Source of the DNA: Bacteroidia bacterium
GTDB taxonomy: Bacteria > Bacteroidota > Bacteroidia > NS11-12g > UBA9320
Assembly: GCA_017640445.1 (NCBI GenBank)
Contig: JAEPQQ010000014.1
Coordinates: forward strand, 1 to 36,187
Reading direction: 5' to 3'
Length of the DNA stretch: 36,187 bases
Position 1 is the stretch's first letter; every line of letters begins with the position of its first letter. The notes beneath the pieces are model-generated. The model did no database searches, was not told where the DNA came from, and worked only from the letters and a program-made list of their open reading frames with translations. The position numbers and the translations under genes were made by a program. Positions 8,024 to 16,305 of the stretch are shown here, one piece after another.

Positions 8024-8785
8024 ATGAAAAGAACACAACACGCCACAATGGCCATTCATTTGCCAATCAAAGAACAGGCTCCATTGGTACTTTTGATCTT
8101 ACTGGTGATCCTGCAGTCATGTTCGTTTACCTCTACAACAAATAATGCTGCGGTTGATTCCAGCAATCCGCAAGCACTCGATATTGTTGACTGGGACAAA
8201 CCTCTTCCCAAGGTCGACTCTTGTTTTATCGATACCACCAGAACATCGCAATTCTATGAACAACTCACGAATTGGCAACCAGGTGAATTTGACAATCAGG
8301 CTGTTGACTTCTACTTGAATGAGTTGGGTAAGAAGAAGCCCATTCGCCACTTTCGGATAGGAGATGTACCAAGAAACTGGGTGACTCTGCAGCAATACGG
8401 AGGTGAGTTAGTCTTATATGACCGTTGCGACGGAATAGACAGAAGGTTTGTAATTACCGACTCCTCGTTCGGGCTATACGGTGCTCTCGAGTCGGAAGCA
8501 GACGCAATCGACTCAGTAATGATTAATCTGCCTAACGAGTTCAAGGCAGAACTCCATACAATTCCACAAAAGTCACCAAGCGGATATTCAACCGTATGGT
8601 TAAAACCAACTACAACAAACCATGTTTGGCAGTTATCCTACGCCGTGGAAGAAGAGGAATGGACCGAGTTGGTTACTCCAATTGAGTCAATCGATAACTT
8701 TGACATGATCGTAAACTATTGCCCGGAATCCAAAGTGCGTGAATTCGCTCATTTTGAAACCATTGATTTGAACCAATACAAGTAG
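8024..8785 (+). CDS. predicted lipoprotein, unknown function
   Basis: A 253-residue protein with a hydrophobic N-terminal stretch ending in a lipobox-like LQSC (Cys33, or Cys25 if the internal ATG at 8048 is the start). It is predicted to be exported and lipid-anchored. The mature part is acidic, rich in Asp, Thr and Trp, and appears beta-rich; I recognise no domain. The next gene begins two bases after its stop and also encodes an exported protein, so the two are probably cotranscribed and act together at the cell surface. This is inference from spacing. Confidence 0.7.
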   Translation: MKRTQHATMAIHLPIKEQAPLVLLILLVILQSCSFTSTTNNAAVDSSNPQALDIVDWDKPLPKVDSCFIDTTRTSQFYEQLTNWQPGEFDNQAVDFYLNELGKKKPIRHFRIGDVPRNWVTLQQYGGELVLYDRCDGIDRRFVITDSSFGLYGALESEADAIDSVMINLPNEFKAELHTIPQKSPSGYSTVWLKPTTTNHVWQLSYAVEEEEWTELVTPIESIDNFDMIVNYCPESKVREFAHFETIDLNQYK

Positions 8786-8787
8786 AA

Positions 8788-9855
8788 ATGTTGAACGAAC
8801 TCATTCATAGCATTTCGAAACACCTTTTGACATTATCGTTGTTTTTGAGCATTACCAACACACTCAGCGCCCAGGTAAGAGAGTGGTCAGCCGAAGAATT
8901 GCGGGCTAATGGAATTACTCAAATAAAGGCAAGCCTCGATCTTGCCAACGATGATTCGTTGTACGAAGGCTTAGAGGTGGCAAACTTTCAATTCGACGAA
9001 AAGGGGCGTTGCATCAAAGAAGTAACACTTTATCCCTTCTTCGATGTGGTGGCAAGCACCGTTGCATACGAAAGGACGTACAACGAGTTAGGAGACCTGG
9101 TAAAACAGGTGCGACTGGAGGAGTCGGTGGGCATATCCCAACAAGGTAAAGAGTACATTGCCTTGTTTGGAGGTAACAGCGATACCATGGTGATCTTAAA
9201 AACGTACAACAACCGAAGACAACCTATTCGAACGGTTGAATACCATCCGGGCTCTAATGATAGCTTGATTGTTGAATACGAATACACCGATTCTTTGCTG
9301 GCAAAAACTACCCACTTCAGTACAAATCTGAGAGATCACGAAAAGAGTTCAAAGAATTTTGACAAAACGTATTTCTATGATGCAAATCGCCGGTTGGTTA
9401 AGGTCAAGCAGACGTACAATCCATCCGGAATGTATTTCTTTCGTACGGTTGAGTACGCAGAGGGTACCGATTTGATATCTCGTACGGTTGAACGTAATAA
9501 GCCCAGGTGGTCTCTGATCATGCACGATGGAAATGTGATTGAACAACCCTATCAGTTGATGTCTTATGGAAGCATAAATGAAAATTGGTATAACAAAGCC
9601 GGGCAGCTTGTAAAGGAAATCACATACGTAGACCCGGTTGACACCACCTCTAACTTTTATGGAAGAGAGTTTACCTATGATAGTGGTAAAAGGGTATCTG
9701 AGCAGACCTTCAGTCAGACCGATGATGTGATTCAGGTCAATGACAGAACGGACTACCGATACAATGATCTGGGCCTGTTAAAAGAGGAACGGTTTTATTA
9801 CGACGACAAATGGAATCGATCCAGGATATATGAATATTCCAGCGAAAAGAAGTAG
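8788..9855 (+). CDS. secreted YD-repeat-like protein
   Basis: A 355-residue protein with a signal peptide (about residues 1-28, ending near TLSAQ). The mature part contains about seven degenerate units of 20-30 residues of the type Y-x-Y/F-D-x-x-G-R-L-V-K-x, such as FDEKGRCIKE, YNELGDLVKQ, YDANRRLVKV, YNKAGQLVKE and YNDLGLLKEE. These resemble YD/RHS beta-strand repeats. It lacks the long repeat array, RHS core motif and toxin tip of Rhs toxins, so it is more likely a stand-alone periplasmic or surface protein. Two bases separate it from the upstream lipoprotein gene. No T9SS sorting domain is present. Confidence 0.7.
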   Translation: MLNELIHSISKHLLTLSLFLSITNTLSAQVREWSAEELRANGITQIKASLDLANDDSLYEGLEVANFQFDEKGRCIKEVTLYPFFDVVASTVAYERTYNELGDLVKQVRLEESVGISQQGKEYIALFGGNSDTMVILKTYNNRRQPIRTVEYHPGSNDSLIVEYEYTDSLLAKTTHFSTNLRDHEKSSKNFDKTYFYDANRRLVKVKQTYNPSGMYFFRTVEYAEGTDLISRTVERNKPRWSLIMHDGNVIEQPYQLMSYGSINENWYNKAGQLVKEITYVDPVDTTSNFYGREFTYDSGKRVSEQTFSQTDDVIQVNDRTDYRYNDLGLLKEERFYYDDKWNRSRIYEYSSEKK

Positions 9856-9888
9856 TATGGGGTATATGCAACCAAACGAATTAATCTC

Positions 9889-10251
9889 ATGAAAGAAGAA
9901 ATACTCGACACTGGTTTAGAGAAGAAGAATACACTTCGCGAGGCAATTACCTGGTGGGAGAGCAAACGATTGATCTTCAACTTGATTGTAGGTCTTGTAG
10001 GCGGTCTGGCTACCCTCATTTTTATGACCCACTTTGGCCTGTTCGATCTAGCCGGTGTACTCATGTGGGGCGTGGTGGCCAACATCATGTATTCGGTGGG
10101 TTTGGTATTGGAGATATGGAATTATCACTACTTCAATAACCGGTTAACAATGACCAACTGGCGGTGGCCATTGTTTGTGCTGGGTACGGTAGCTTATGCC
10201 ATCGTATCCTGGATCTATGCAAAGCTTTATTACAGCTATTGGCCAATCTGA
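9889..10251 (+). CDS. hypothetical inner-membrane protein, three helices
   Basis: A 120-residue protein with a charged N-terminus of about 30 residues and three predicted membrane helices (around 33-52, 56-78 and 93-115). No family is recognised. It follows the YD-repeat-like gene by 33 bp in the same direction and may share its transcript. Its stop is followed by a well-formed -7 box for the next gene, so this transcription unit probably ends here. Confidence 0.6.
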   Translation: MKEEILDTGLEKKNTLREAITWWESKRLIFNLIVGLVGGLATLIFMTHFGLFDLAGVLMWGVVANIMYSVGLVLEIWNYHYFNNRLTMTNWRWPLFVLGTVAYAIVSWIYAKLYYSYWPI

Positions 10252-10284
10252 CAAAAATCAAAGCGTGAAATAAGTCCAAAACTA

Positions 10285-10292
10285 TACATTTG
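10285..10292 (+). promoter_or_regulatory. -7 box for the 10299-11522 gene cluster
   Basis: TACATTTG is a perfect TAnnTTTG match, with a weak GTG in the -33 position 17 bases upstream. It shows that the TTG at 10290 is promoter rather than start codon and places the gene start at ATG 10299, with almost no leader. Confidence 0.6.
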
Positions 10293-10298
10293 TGTAAA

Positions 10299-10649
10299 AT
10301 GAACACAACTACTCTATACAGACCTGTTAACGATAAGGAGCTTGACCTGATTAAGGAACTGCAATACAAGGCGTTTCCACCACGACTTCCTGAACAGCCT
10401 ATTTTTTATCCGGTAATGAATGAGGAATACGCTACACAAATCTCCATACAGTGGAATGTGCCAGCCTATGGATGTGGATTTGTAACCAGGTTTGAAGTGG
10501 ATTCTGAATATCTGAAGAAGTACGAAATTCAAAATGTAGGTGGTGCAATACATAATGAGCTATGGGTGCCGGCAGAAGACTTGTCAGAATTTAACTCACA
10601 CATCGTTGGGGAGATTGAAGTAATCGCAGAGCATGGGGAAATGGATTAA
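10299..10649 (+). CDS. protein of the family often annotated ADP-ribosylation/crystallin J1
   Basis: About 116 residues, cytoplasmic. It closely resembles small proteins given the automatic name ADP-ribosylation/crystallin J1. Shared landmarks are TTLYRPVNDKELDLI, KAFPPRLPEQPIFYPV, GCGFVTRFEV, YEIQNVGGAIHNELW and AEDLSEFNSHIVG. The family's real function is not established, and the name should not be taken as proof of ADP-ribosyl chemistry. The start is set at ATG 10299 because the upstream TTG lies in the promoter. It overlaps the next gene by 17 bases, implying coupling with a predicted lipoprotein. Confidence 0.75.
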   Translation: MNTTTLYRPVNDKELDLIKELQYKAFPPRLPEQPIFYPVMNEEYATQISIQWNVPAYGCGFVTRFEVDSEYLKKYEIQNVGGAIHNELWVPAEDLSEFNSHIVGEIEVIAEHGEMD

Positions 10650-11049
10650 CAACATCGTGTGTAGCGCATTCGCGCTATCTATTTTTTCATGTTCGCAGAA
10701 AACACCGAACAATATAGAGGGGACATGGATTGCCAAAGGCTATACCTGTTACAACCGAACCGATCTCACAGAAACAATATTGGTTTCTAAACAGGGAAAC
10801 CAATATCTGGCCGTGAAGATTACGGGAGACGACTGTATTCCGGCAGGGGATACAACGTGGTACGTAGAGACCACCTCCGATCTTATCACATATGCTGGTA
10901 TGGTGAAGGGAATTAACAAACAAACACTACAAGTTGAGTGGCAGCCTTGTGAGATCGAGTTTCTAGGAGGAAGACTGTTCCTATCTGTTCAGGGATATGA
11001 TGTATTAATTATGCATAGAGATACTGAGGAGGTTGAATCAAGGAAATGA
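10633..11049 (+). CDS. small predicted lipoprotein
   Basis: A 138-residue protein with a short hydrophobic N-terminus ending in SIFSC (Cys20), a plausible lipoprotein signal. The mature region is beta-rich and contains three further cysteines (CYN, DDC, PCE). Segments such as IEGTWIAKGY and LFLSVQGYDVLIM resemble the strand pattern of small lipocalin-like proteins, but no family is certain. The start overlaps the crystallin J1-like gene by 17 bases. The stop overlaps the next start as ATGA, so three genes are translationally coupled. Confidence 0.65.
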   Translation: MGKWINNIVCSAFALSIFSCSQKTPNNIEGTWIAKGYTCYNRTDLTETILVSKQGNQYLAVKITGDDCIPAGDTTWYVETTSDLITYAGMVKGINKQTLQVEWQPCEIEFLGGRLFLSVQGYDVLIMHRDTEEVESRK

Positions 11050-11522
11050 TGGATAGACAAGAAGCGCTTGAACAGGCCATTGCATGTGCAGATTCGTTTG
11101 GAGAGGTTTTGCCAGGGTATCGATTCTTGCCCGAATTTGTGGAGGATTTTACGACGCGGTATTACTTCGACTTCGTGTTTGTAACCACATCTGGTCAAAG
11201 GCCTAAAGAGCCACCGTTGGCCGGAGGTTTAGCCGGGCTCACCGTTCACAAGAGAACTGGGGAAACGGAAGCCCTGACATTCAGTGAATTGACGATGCTC
11301 CGAGAGGCCGAGAATCGAATGAATGACGTATATAGCCGGATAAATGAGGTGAAAAATGGGAAGGGCTCTTTGGCCTGGTTGAAACAACGGTACGCACTTA
11401 GTTCATCTCAGATGTACACCCTTGTAAAGAAGATTAGAGATAATGAGTTTAATAAACTTAGTGTATTTGAGGAGTTAGAAAAACTCGCTTCTAAATCAAG
11501 GCCGCAAGATGGCAAGAGGTGA
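11046..11522 (+). CDS. hypothetical protein, possible Imm35/YrhB-like N-terminal domain
   Basis: A 158-residue soluble protein coupled to the lipoprotein gene by an ATGA overlap. The first 80 residues show aromatic strands (RYYFDFVFV), then a glycine-rich turn and the pattern LAGLTVHKRTGE. That pattern is reminiscent of Imm35/YrhB-type immunity domains, in which a strand with a V-D/H-K-x-T-G turn recurs. The resemblance is by eye and weak. The C-terminal 75 residues are helical and charged and might form a second small helical domain (LAWLKQRYALSSSQMYTLVK). No toxin gene is adjacent in the window. The function is unassigned. Confidence 0.55.
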   Translation: MMDRQEALEQAIACADSFGEVLPGYRFLPEFVEDFTTRYYFDFVFVTTSGQRPKEPPLAGGLAGLTVHKRTGETEALTFSELTMLREAENRMNDVYSRINEVKNGKGSLAWLKQRYALSSSQMYTLVKKIRDNEFNKLSVFEELEKLASKSRPQDGKR

Positions 11523-11607
11523 AGTGGAATGCACCTTTTACTCCTTTGTTTGTTCTTGTAAGTAAGATGCCCGGTCAGTAAAGGCCGTGACCTAATAAAA
11601 TCTGAAT

Positions 11608-11778
11608 ATGTTCAATTGGTTTAAAGGGAAAACGAAACTGGAAAAACTGGAGGCTAAGTATGAGAAACTCCTTGAAGAGTCGTACAAGCTTTCAACCACG
11701 AATCGCGCTCACAGCGATGCCAAACGGGCAGAAGCCGAGGAAGTAATGAAAGAGATCGAACGCCTGCAAGGTAGTTGA
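11608..11778 (+). CDS. Lacal_2735-type small helical protein (56 aa)
   Basis: A short gene beginning MFNWFKGKTKLEKLEAKYEK and ending ERLQGS. The layout (MFxWFK, basic patch, KLxxxYEKLLEESYKLSTTNR, SDAKRAEAEEVMKEIERL) matches the small Bacteroidota proteins annotated as Lacal_2735 family. It is entirely helical and charged, probably a soluble coiled coil. Function is unknown. It stands apart from the upstream cluster by 85 bases. The match is from memory of the family pattern. Confidence 0.75.
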   Translation: MFNWFKGKTKLEKLEAKYEKLLEESYKLSTTNRAHSDAKRAEAEEVMKEIERLQGS

Positions 11779-11889
11779 TCGCAATGGGTTGCTTCCCGGA
11801 ATAGGAAGTGAGTTTGATCTTCCAGGTTCAATCAAAGCCTGAAAATGGGACTGAGGATAAGTCGAAACCTCAAAATACAGCGTAATACA

Positions 11890-11897
11890 TAAATTTG
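11890..11897 (+). promoter_or_regulatory. -7 box upstream of the MBOAT gene
   Basis: TAAATTTG is a perfect TAnnTTTG match followed by CGC. No good -33 TTG is seen at 17-23 bases. It would give a leader of about 95 bases before the ATG at 11999. Confidence 0.45.
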
Positions 11898-11984
11898 CGC
11901 AAGTCGGTTTTTCCGTGTAAGTGGGGCACGTCCATTTATCACTCGAAACCGCCTTGTAGTTGTTTTACGTTATCATCACATAGA

Positions 11985-11990
11985 AGGAGG
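11985..11990 (+). promoter_or_regulatory. strong Shine-Dalgarno site of the MBOAT gene
   Basis: AGGAGG lies eight bases before the ATG at 11999 and confirms that start. It is one of few canonical Shine-Dalgarno sites in the window. Confidence 0.55.
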
Positions 11991-11998
11991 AGTGTTCC

Positions 11999-13447
11999 AT
12001 GATATTTAATTCGATCGAATTCCTGATCTTTCTCCCAATTGTCTTCCTGCTTTATTGGTTTGTTTTCGATAAGAACAGAAAGGCACAGAACATACTGATT
12101 GTTGTCGCCAGTTATGTCTTTTATGGCTGGTGGGATTGGCGCTTCTTGTCTTTGATTGTGATCAGTACGTTGGTCGACTACTTTATCGGATTGTCTCTTG
12201 CCAACCAGGACCAGCAAAAGAAGCGAAAGAGGTTACTCTCGTTAAGTTTGGCCGTGAACCTTGGCCTGCTGGGTTTCTTTAAATACTTCAACTTTTTCGT
12301 AGACAGCTTCACCAAGGCCTTCACATTTGCGGGAGTTCCAATTGACTCGCCCACCTTGAAAATTGTACTGCCGGTAGGTATCAGTTTTTATACGTTCCAA
12401 ACCCTGAGTTATACCATAGACGTTTACAAACGCAGACAAGTTCCAACGAACGACTTTATCTCGTTTGCAGCGTTTGTATGCTTCTTCCCTCAACTGGTTG
12501 CGGGACCCATCGAACGAGCTCAGAACCTTATTCATCAGTTTACTGCCGAACGCAGGTTTAAGTATGTCGATATGCAATTCGGCTTTATCCGGGTGCTTTG
12601 GGGGATGTTTAAGAAGGTGGTAATTGCCGATCGGTTAGCCGTACAGGTGGATACGGTGTTCAATAACCCGGAACTCTTTCATGGTCAACATTACATCGTC
12701 GCATCCGTTTTATTTGCATTCCAGATTTACTGCGACTTCTCAGGTTACTCCGATATCGCTATAGGCACATCGCGAATGCTTGGTTTCAGGCTCATGGAGA
12801 ACTTTAGGTCTCCTTACTTTGCTGTTTCCCTGAAAGATTTCTGGAGGAGGTGGCATATTTCACTGTCTACCTGGTTCAAGGATTATGTCTACATCCCACT
12901 TGGCGGAAGCAGGGGAACGGCATTTATCGTTATTCGAAACCTGTTGATCACATTTCTCGTAAGTGGTTTGTGGCACGGGGCGTCCTGGACGTTTGTTATA
13001 TGGGGTGGAATTCATGGATTGTTCCTCGTAATCGAAAACTACACAGGCATTGGAAACAAGTCGAATAGCACAAACTGGAGAACCATACTGGGAATGACCC
13101 GAACATTCATCATCGTTTGTGTAGCCTGGATCTTTTTTAGAGCCAATACCGTTGGTGATGCGTTTTATATAGTGGGCCATCTGTTTGATGTTCAACCATC
13201 CCTAGGTGTAGTGTCCAGTTCAGGTACGTTGTACTTTGGAGAACCCTTGTGGCGCTTTGGAGCGGGTGTTTTGTCCATTGGGATATTGGTGTTGATAGAG
13301 TACTTCATTGGAAAAGGTTTGCTAACCGAGCGTTTTATTGTACGGAAGCCTCTTTTGGTGAGGTGGGCCATCTACCTGACATTGATCTTTAGCATTTTGG
13401 TTTTCGGGCGATTTGAAGTCAATCAGTTTATTTATTTTCAATTTTAG
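11999..13447 (+). CDS. MBOAT-family O-acyltransferase (AlgI/DltB-like)
   Basis: A 482-residue polytopic membrane protein with about ten helices. The MBOAT signatures are present: DFWRRWHISLSTWFKDYVYI, then PLGGS, then GLWHGASWTFVIWGGIHG with the conserved membrane histidine. Relatives (AlgI, DltB, PatA) move acyl groups, usually acetyl, across the inner membrane onto exported polysaccharide, peptidoglycan or teichoic acid. The next gene, two bases downstream, encodes a membrane-anchored SGNH-like protein, which is the usual periplasmic partner. The substrate is not given by the context. A capsule or exopolysaccharide is plausible. Confidence 0.93.
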   Translation: MIFNSIEFLIFLPIVFLLYWFVFDKNRKAQNILIVVASYVFYGWWDWRFLSLIVISTLVDYFIGLSLANQDQQKKRKRLLSLSLAVNLGLLGFFKYFNFFVDSFTKAFTFAGVPIDSPTLKIVLPVGISFYTFQTLSYTIDVYKRRQVPTNDFISFAAFVCFFPQLVAGPIERAQNLIHQFTAERRFKYVDMQFGFIRVLWGMFKKVVIADRLAVQVDTVFNNPELFHGQHYIVASVLFAFQIYCDFSGYSDIAIGTSRMLGFRLMENFRSPYFAVSLKDFWRRWHISLSTWFKDYVYIPLGGSRGTAFIVIRNLLITFLVSGLWHGASWTFVIWGGIHGLFLVIENYTGIGNKSNSTNWRTILGMTRTFIIVCVAWIFFRANTVGDAFYIVGHLFDVQPSLGVVSSSGTLYFGEPLWRFGAGVLSIGILVLIEYFIGKGLLTERFIVRKPLLVRWAIYLTLIFSILVFGRFEVNQFIYFQF

Positions 13448-13449
13448 CC

Positions 13450-14427
13450 ATGGGAAAACAATCAATTGAGAAAAGAAAATGGATCAGAAACGGTATGAGT
13501 TTTCTGATTGTAAGTCTGATACTGGTTAAAGCTTTTGAGTACACCCACCTCTATCTGGCCCGACATTCCAACCAAAATCAAACAGGAAAAATCAATCTGA
13601 TCATGGCACATAAGGTAGATGCGGATCTGATGATTTTTGGATCGTCGGTGAGTGAGGTTGGAATTACATCAAACCTTCTCGCTGAAGCACTGAATGTGGA
13701 GGTGTATAATGCGTCTATCGATGGTACATCTGCCGTTAAGAGTGGTTATCTGGTAGATGAGTATATTGGGTATACCAATCGCTGTAAAGTGGCCCTGTTC
13801 GGACTTAGTGCATTTGCCTTAAGTTCCAACGACCAGGTAACCCAACCTTCACGATTTTTGGCTCATTACAATCGCAATGAACATGTTCGCAACACCATGC
13901 GTACAGAAGCAAAAGAACTCTATGCCGATATGCGCATACCGTTTTATAGTTACGCGGTTGCCACTTCCGATTATTATAAGAACGTGGCGTTTGGGCTAAA
14001 AAACGTAATGAGAGGTGTTGAACTGGCACCCGATAACGAGAATGGGTCAATCTTACACGATGCCGAATATGTGAACACCGATGATGGTCGCGATGCCAGG
14101 CTAGAGCCCCAATGGAACATCGCCGAAAAATACCAGAACCTGTTTAAGACGGTTAAAGCAGGCAACGTCTTGCCGGTTGCCGTGATTATGCCGTTACACC
14201 GCAATGGCCAAAAGGCGTACCGCGATTATTCTGAGTATGTGAATATGGTACGACGCATGTGCTCCGAAAGTGATGTCTCGGTATTGGATTTTTCGAACCA
14301 CGAACTCTGCGATCAATCAGAGTATTTTTACAACAATGGTCACCTGAACATTCAGGGAGCGGAGATAATTACGAAAATCATTGCCGATAGCCTCACTTTC
14401 AATCAGGTGCTGAAAGTCGGCCAATAG
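13450..14427 (+). CDS. membrane-anchored SGNH-like partner of the MBOAT acyltransferase
   Basis: A 325-residue protein with one N-terminal membrane anchor (about residues 15-33) and a predicted periplasmic domain. The first SGNH block is seen as DLMIFGSSVSEVGI with the nucleophile-position serine. Near the C-terminus NNGHLNIQGAEII matches the DxxHLNxxGA block, but Asn replaces the Asp three residues before His. Proteins of this type (AlgJ/AlgX/DltD-like) take the acyl group from an MBOAT and place it on the exported glycan. Two bases separate it from that gene. The Asn substitution may mean an altered triad. Confidence in the pair is good; catalytic activity is uncertain. Confidence 0.75.
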   Translation: MGKQSIEKRKWIRNGMSFLIVSLILVKAFEYTHLYLARHSNQNQTGKINLIMAHKVDADLMIFGSSVSEVGITSNLLAEALNVEVYNASIDGTSAVKSGYLVDEYIGYTNRCKVALFGLSAFALSSNDQVTQPSRFLAHYNRNEHVRNTMRTEAKELYADMRIPFYSYAVATSDYYKNVAFGLKNVMRGVELAPDNENGSILHDAEYVNTDDGRDARLEPQWNIAEKYQNLFKTVKAGNVLPVAVIMPLHRNGQKAYRDYSEYVNMVRRMCSESDVSVLDFSNHELCDQSEYFYNNGHLNIQGAEIITKIIADSLTFNQVLKVGQ

Positions 14428-14443
14428 GGTTCAATGGCCTTTC

Positions 14444-16078
14444 TTAAGTCTGTAAAACACCGACGTTAAACCGGTCAATCGGCTTACCATTGGCAACTTC
14501 AATTCCGGTAGAGATCCATTCACGCGTATCCACGGGGTCAATGATGGCATCTACCCAAAGCCTTGAAGCCGCATATTCCGGTGTGGTTTGGTTGTTATAA
14601 CGGGATATGATTTTATCAAGCAAAGCTTTTTCGTCTTCCGGCGTGATTTCCTGCCCTTTCTTTTTAAGGGAGGCTTTCTCGATTTGTAAAAGCACTTTGG
14701 CGGCTTGTTCTCCGCCCATTACAGCAATCTTGGCAGTTGGCCAGGCCACAATAAGCCGTGGGTCATAGGCTTTTCCGCACATGGCATAGTTGCCGGCGCC
14801 ATAGCTGTTGCCAATAACCACGGTAAACTTCGGAACTGTACTATTGCTCATGGCATTTACCATCTTTGCACCATCCTTTATAATGCCACCATGTTCGGAA
14901 CGAGAACCAACCATAAAACCAGTTACGTCCTGCAGAAATACTAATGGTATCTTTTTCTGGTTACAATTCATGATGAATCGCGCAGCCTTGTCGGCTGAAT
15001 CACTGTAAATCACACCACCAAACTGCATCTCGCCTTTTTTGCTTTTTACAATCTTGCGGTTGTTTGCCACAATACCAACCGCCCAGCCATTGATACGACC
15101 AAATCCACATATGATGGTCTTGCCAAAGTCCTTTTTATATTGTTGGAATTCACCGTCATCGAGAAGGTGTTTTACCAACTCTAGCGATTCATAGGGTTTA
15201 GCCCGATCTTCAGGAAGTATTCCATAGAGCCCTTTTTGGTCGGCAACCTTAAATGGGGTAGTGGTGCGGTTGAACCCAGCTTCTTCAAAACGACCCACCT
15301 TATCCATCAAAAATCGAATTCGATCCAGGCAAGCCTTGTCGTTCTCAAATCGATCGTCGATTACGCCAGAAATTTCAGTTTGAGAAACAGAGCCTCCAAG
15401 CGTCTCATTGTCGATATCTTCACCAATGGCTGCCTTTACCAGGTATGACCCGGCAAGGAATATCGAACCGGTTTTATCAACGATCAAGGCCTCATCACTC
15501 ATAATTGGTAGGTAGGCTCCACCAGCCACACAGCTTCCCATTACAGCAGCAATTTGAATAATGCCTTTGCTGCTCATAACAGCGTTGTTTCGGAAAATGC
15601 GTCCAAAGTGTTCTTTGTCCGGGAATATTTCGTCCTGCATGGGTAGATAAACTCCTGCGCTATCTACCAGGTAGATAATTGGGAGGTGGTTTTCCATTGC
15701 AACTTCCTGGAACCGGAGGTTTTTCTTGCCTGTTATCGGAAACCAGGCACCGGCTTTTACTGTTGCATCGTTGGCAACAACAACGCAATTGCGTCCGGCA
15801 ACTTTTGTGATGCCGCCAACTACGCCTCCCGCAGGACAGCCACCGTGTTCTTCGTACATCTCATAACCTGCAAATGCACCTATCTCCAGAAATTGAGCAT
15901 CGTCGTCTTTTAAATAGTTAATGCGTTCGCGGGCAAGCATCTTGCCTTTGCTTTTTTGCTTGGACGCCGACTTTTCGCCGCCCCCTTTATGTATTTGGCC
16001 AAGTCGATGGTTAAGTCTGCTTACCAATTGGCCCAGTTTGTCTTCGTTCTTATTAAACTCAAGTTCCTTTGAATTCAT
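14444..16078 (-). CDS. acyl-CoA carboxylase, carboxyltransferase (beta) subunit
   Basis: A 544-residue biotin-dependent carboxyltransferase that moves CO2 from carboxybiotin to an acyl-CoA. The two crotonase-fold halves are visible. The N-terminal half has CPAGGVVGGITKVAGR and MGSCVAGGAYLP. The C-terminal half has FLQDVTGFMVG, GNSYGAGNYAMCGKAYDP and AVMGGEQAAKV. The last set is most like methylcrotonyl-CoA carboxylase beta subunits, so leucine degradation is likely. Propionyl-CoA use cannot be excluded by eye. No biotin carboxylase gene is adjacent. It converges with the SGNH gene with a 16-bp gap and no obvious terminator. A near-match -7 box (minus strand, 16093-16100) precedes it. Confidence 0.92.
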   Translation of the reverse strand: MNSKELEFNKNEDKLGQLVSRLNHRLGQIHKGGGEKSASKQKSKGKMLARERINYLKDDDAQFLEIGAFAGYEMYEEHGGCPAGGVVGGITKVAGRNCVVVANDATVKAGAWFPITGKKNLRFQEVAMENHLPIIYLVDSAGVYLPMQDEIFPDKEHFGRIFRNNAVMSSKGIIQIAAVMGSCVAGGAYLPIMSDEALIVDKTGSIFLAGSYLVKAAIGEDIDNETLGGSVSQTEISGVIDDRFENDKACLDRIRFLMDKVGRFEEAGFNRTTTPFKVADQKGLYGILPEDRAKPYESLELVKHLLDDGEFQQYKKDFGKTIICGFGRINGWAVGIVANNRKIVKSKKGEMQFGGVIYSDSADKAARFIMNCNQKKIPLVFLQDVTGFMVGSRSEHGGIIKDGAKMVNAMSNSTVPKFTVVIGNSYGAGNYAMCGKAYDPRLIVAWPTAKIAVMGGEQAAKVLLQIEKASLKKKGQEITPEDEKALLDKIISRYNNQTTPEYAASRLWVDAIIDPVDTREWISTGIEVANGKPIDRFNVGVLQT

Positions 16079-16144
16079 AGTTCAAATCAACGCAAATTTT
16101 TTCATTTAAATCAGGGAAGAGGGCAACGAAAAAAATTAGTGAAA

Positions 16145-16179
16145 TTGCCGAGACAAAACAAACAAGAATATTACTTTTG
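16145..16179 (+). promoter_or_regulatory. promoter of the SRP RNA gene
   Basis: TTG at 16145-16147 and TACTTTTG at 16172-16179 (perfect TAnnTTTG) are 24 bases apart, slightly long. The 12-mer TACTTTTGCGGC is repeated exactly at the atpD promoter. Confidence 0.6.
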
Positions 16180-16180
16180 C

Positions 16181-16274
16181 GGCGGCTGACACGACCAGCT
16201 CCCTCCGAACTCCCCCAGGGCAGGAATGCAGCAAGGGTAACGAGGTCGTAGCGGTGCGATGTCGGCCTTTTTTT
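16181..16274 (+). ncRNA. ffs: signal recognition particle RNA, small bacterial type
   Basis: The conserved domain IV is unmistakable: CAGGGCAGGAATGCAGCAAGG around 16217-16236 contains the Ffh-binding internal loop and tetraloop region. Flanking arms pair: GGCTGAC (16184-16190) with GTCGGCC (16261-16267), and ACGACC with GGTCGT. This closes a hairpin of about 85-90 bases. A run of seven T at 16268-16274 completes an intrinsic terminator, and a strong TAnnTTTG box precedes it. The RNA with Ffh and FtsY delivers membrane proteins to the translocon. Ends are approximate to a few bases. Confidence 0.95.
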
Positions 16275-16305
16275 ATTTCTTACGTTGTAGTCTAACAAAA
16301 ACAAA

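Noticed and set aside
8788..9855. Rhs/polymorphic toxin
   Set aside because: YD-like units are present, but there is no RHS core motif, no toxin C-terminus and the length is only 355 residues.
10290..10298. TTG start for the crystallin J1-like gene
   Set aside because: The codon is part of the perfect TACATTTG promoter box, so ATG at 10299 is the better start.
16059..16304. 81-codon minus-strand open frame covering the SRP RNA
   Set aside because: The region is explained by the structured SRP RNA with its own promoter and terminator.
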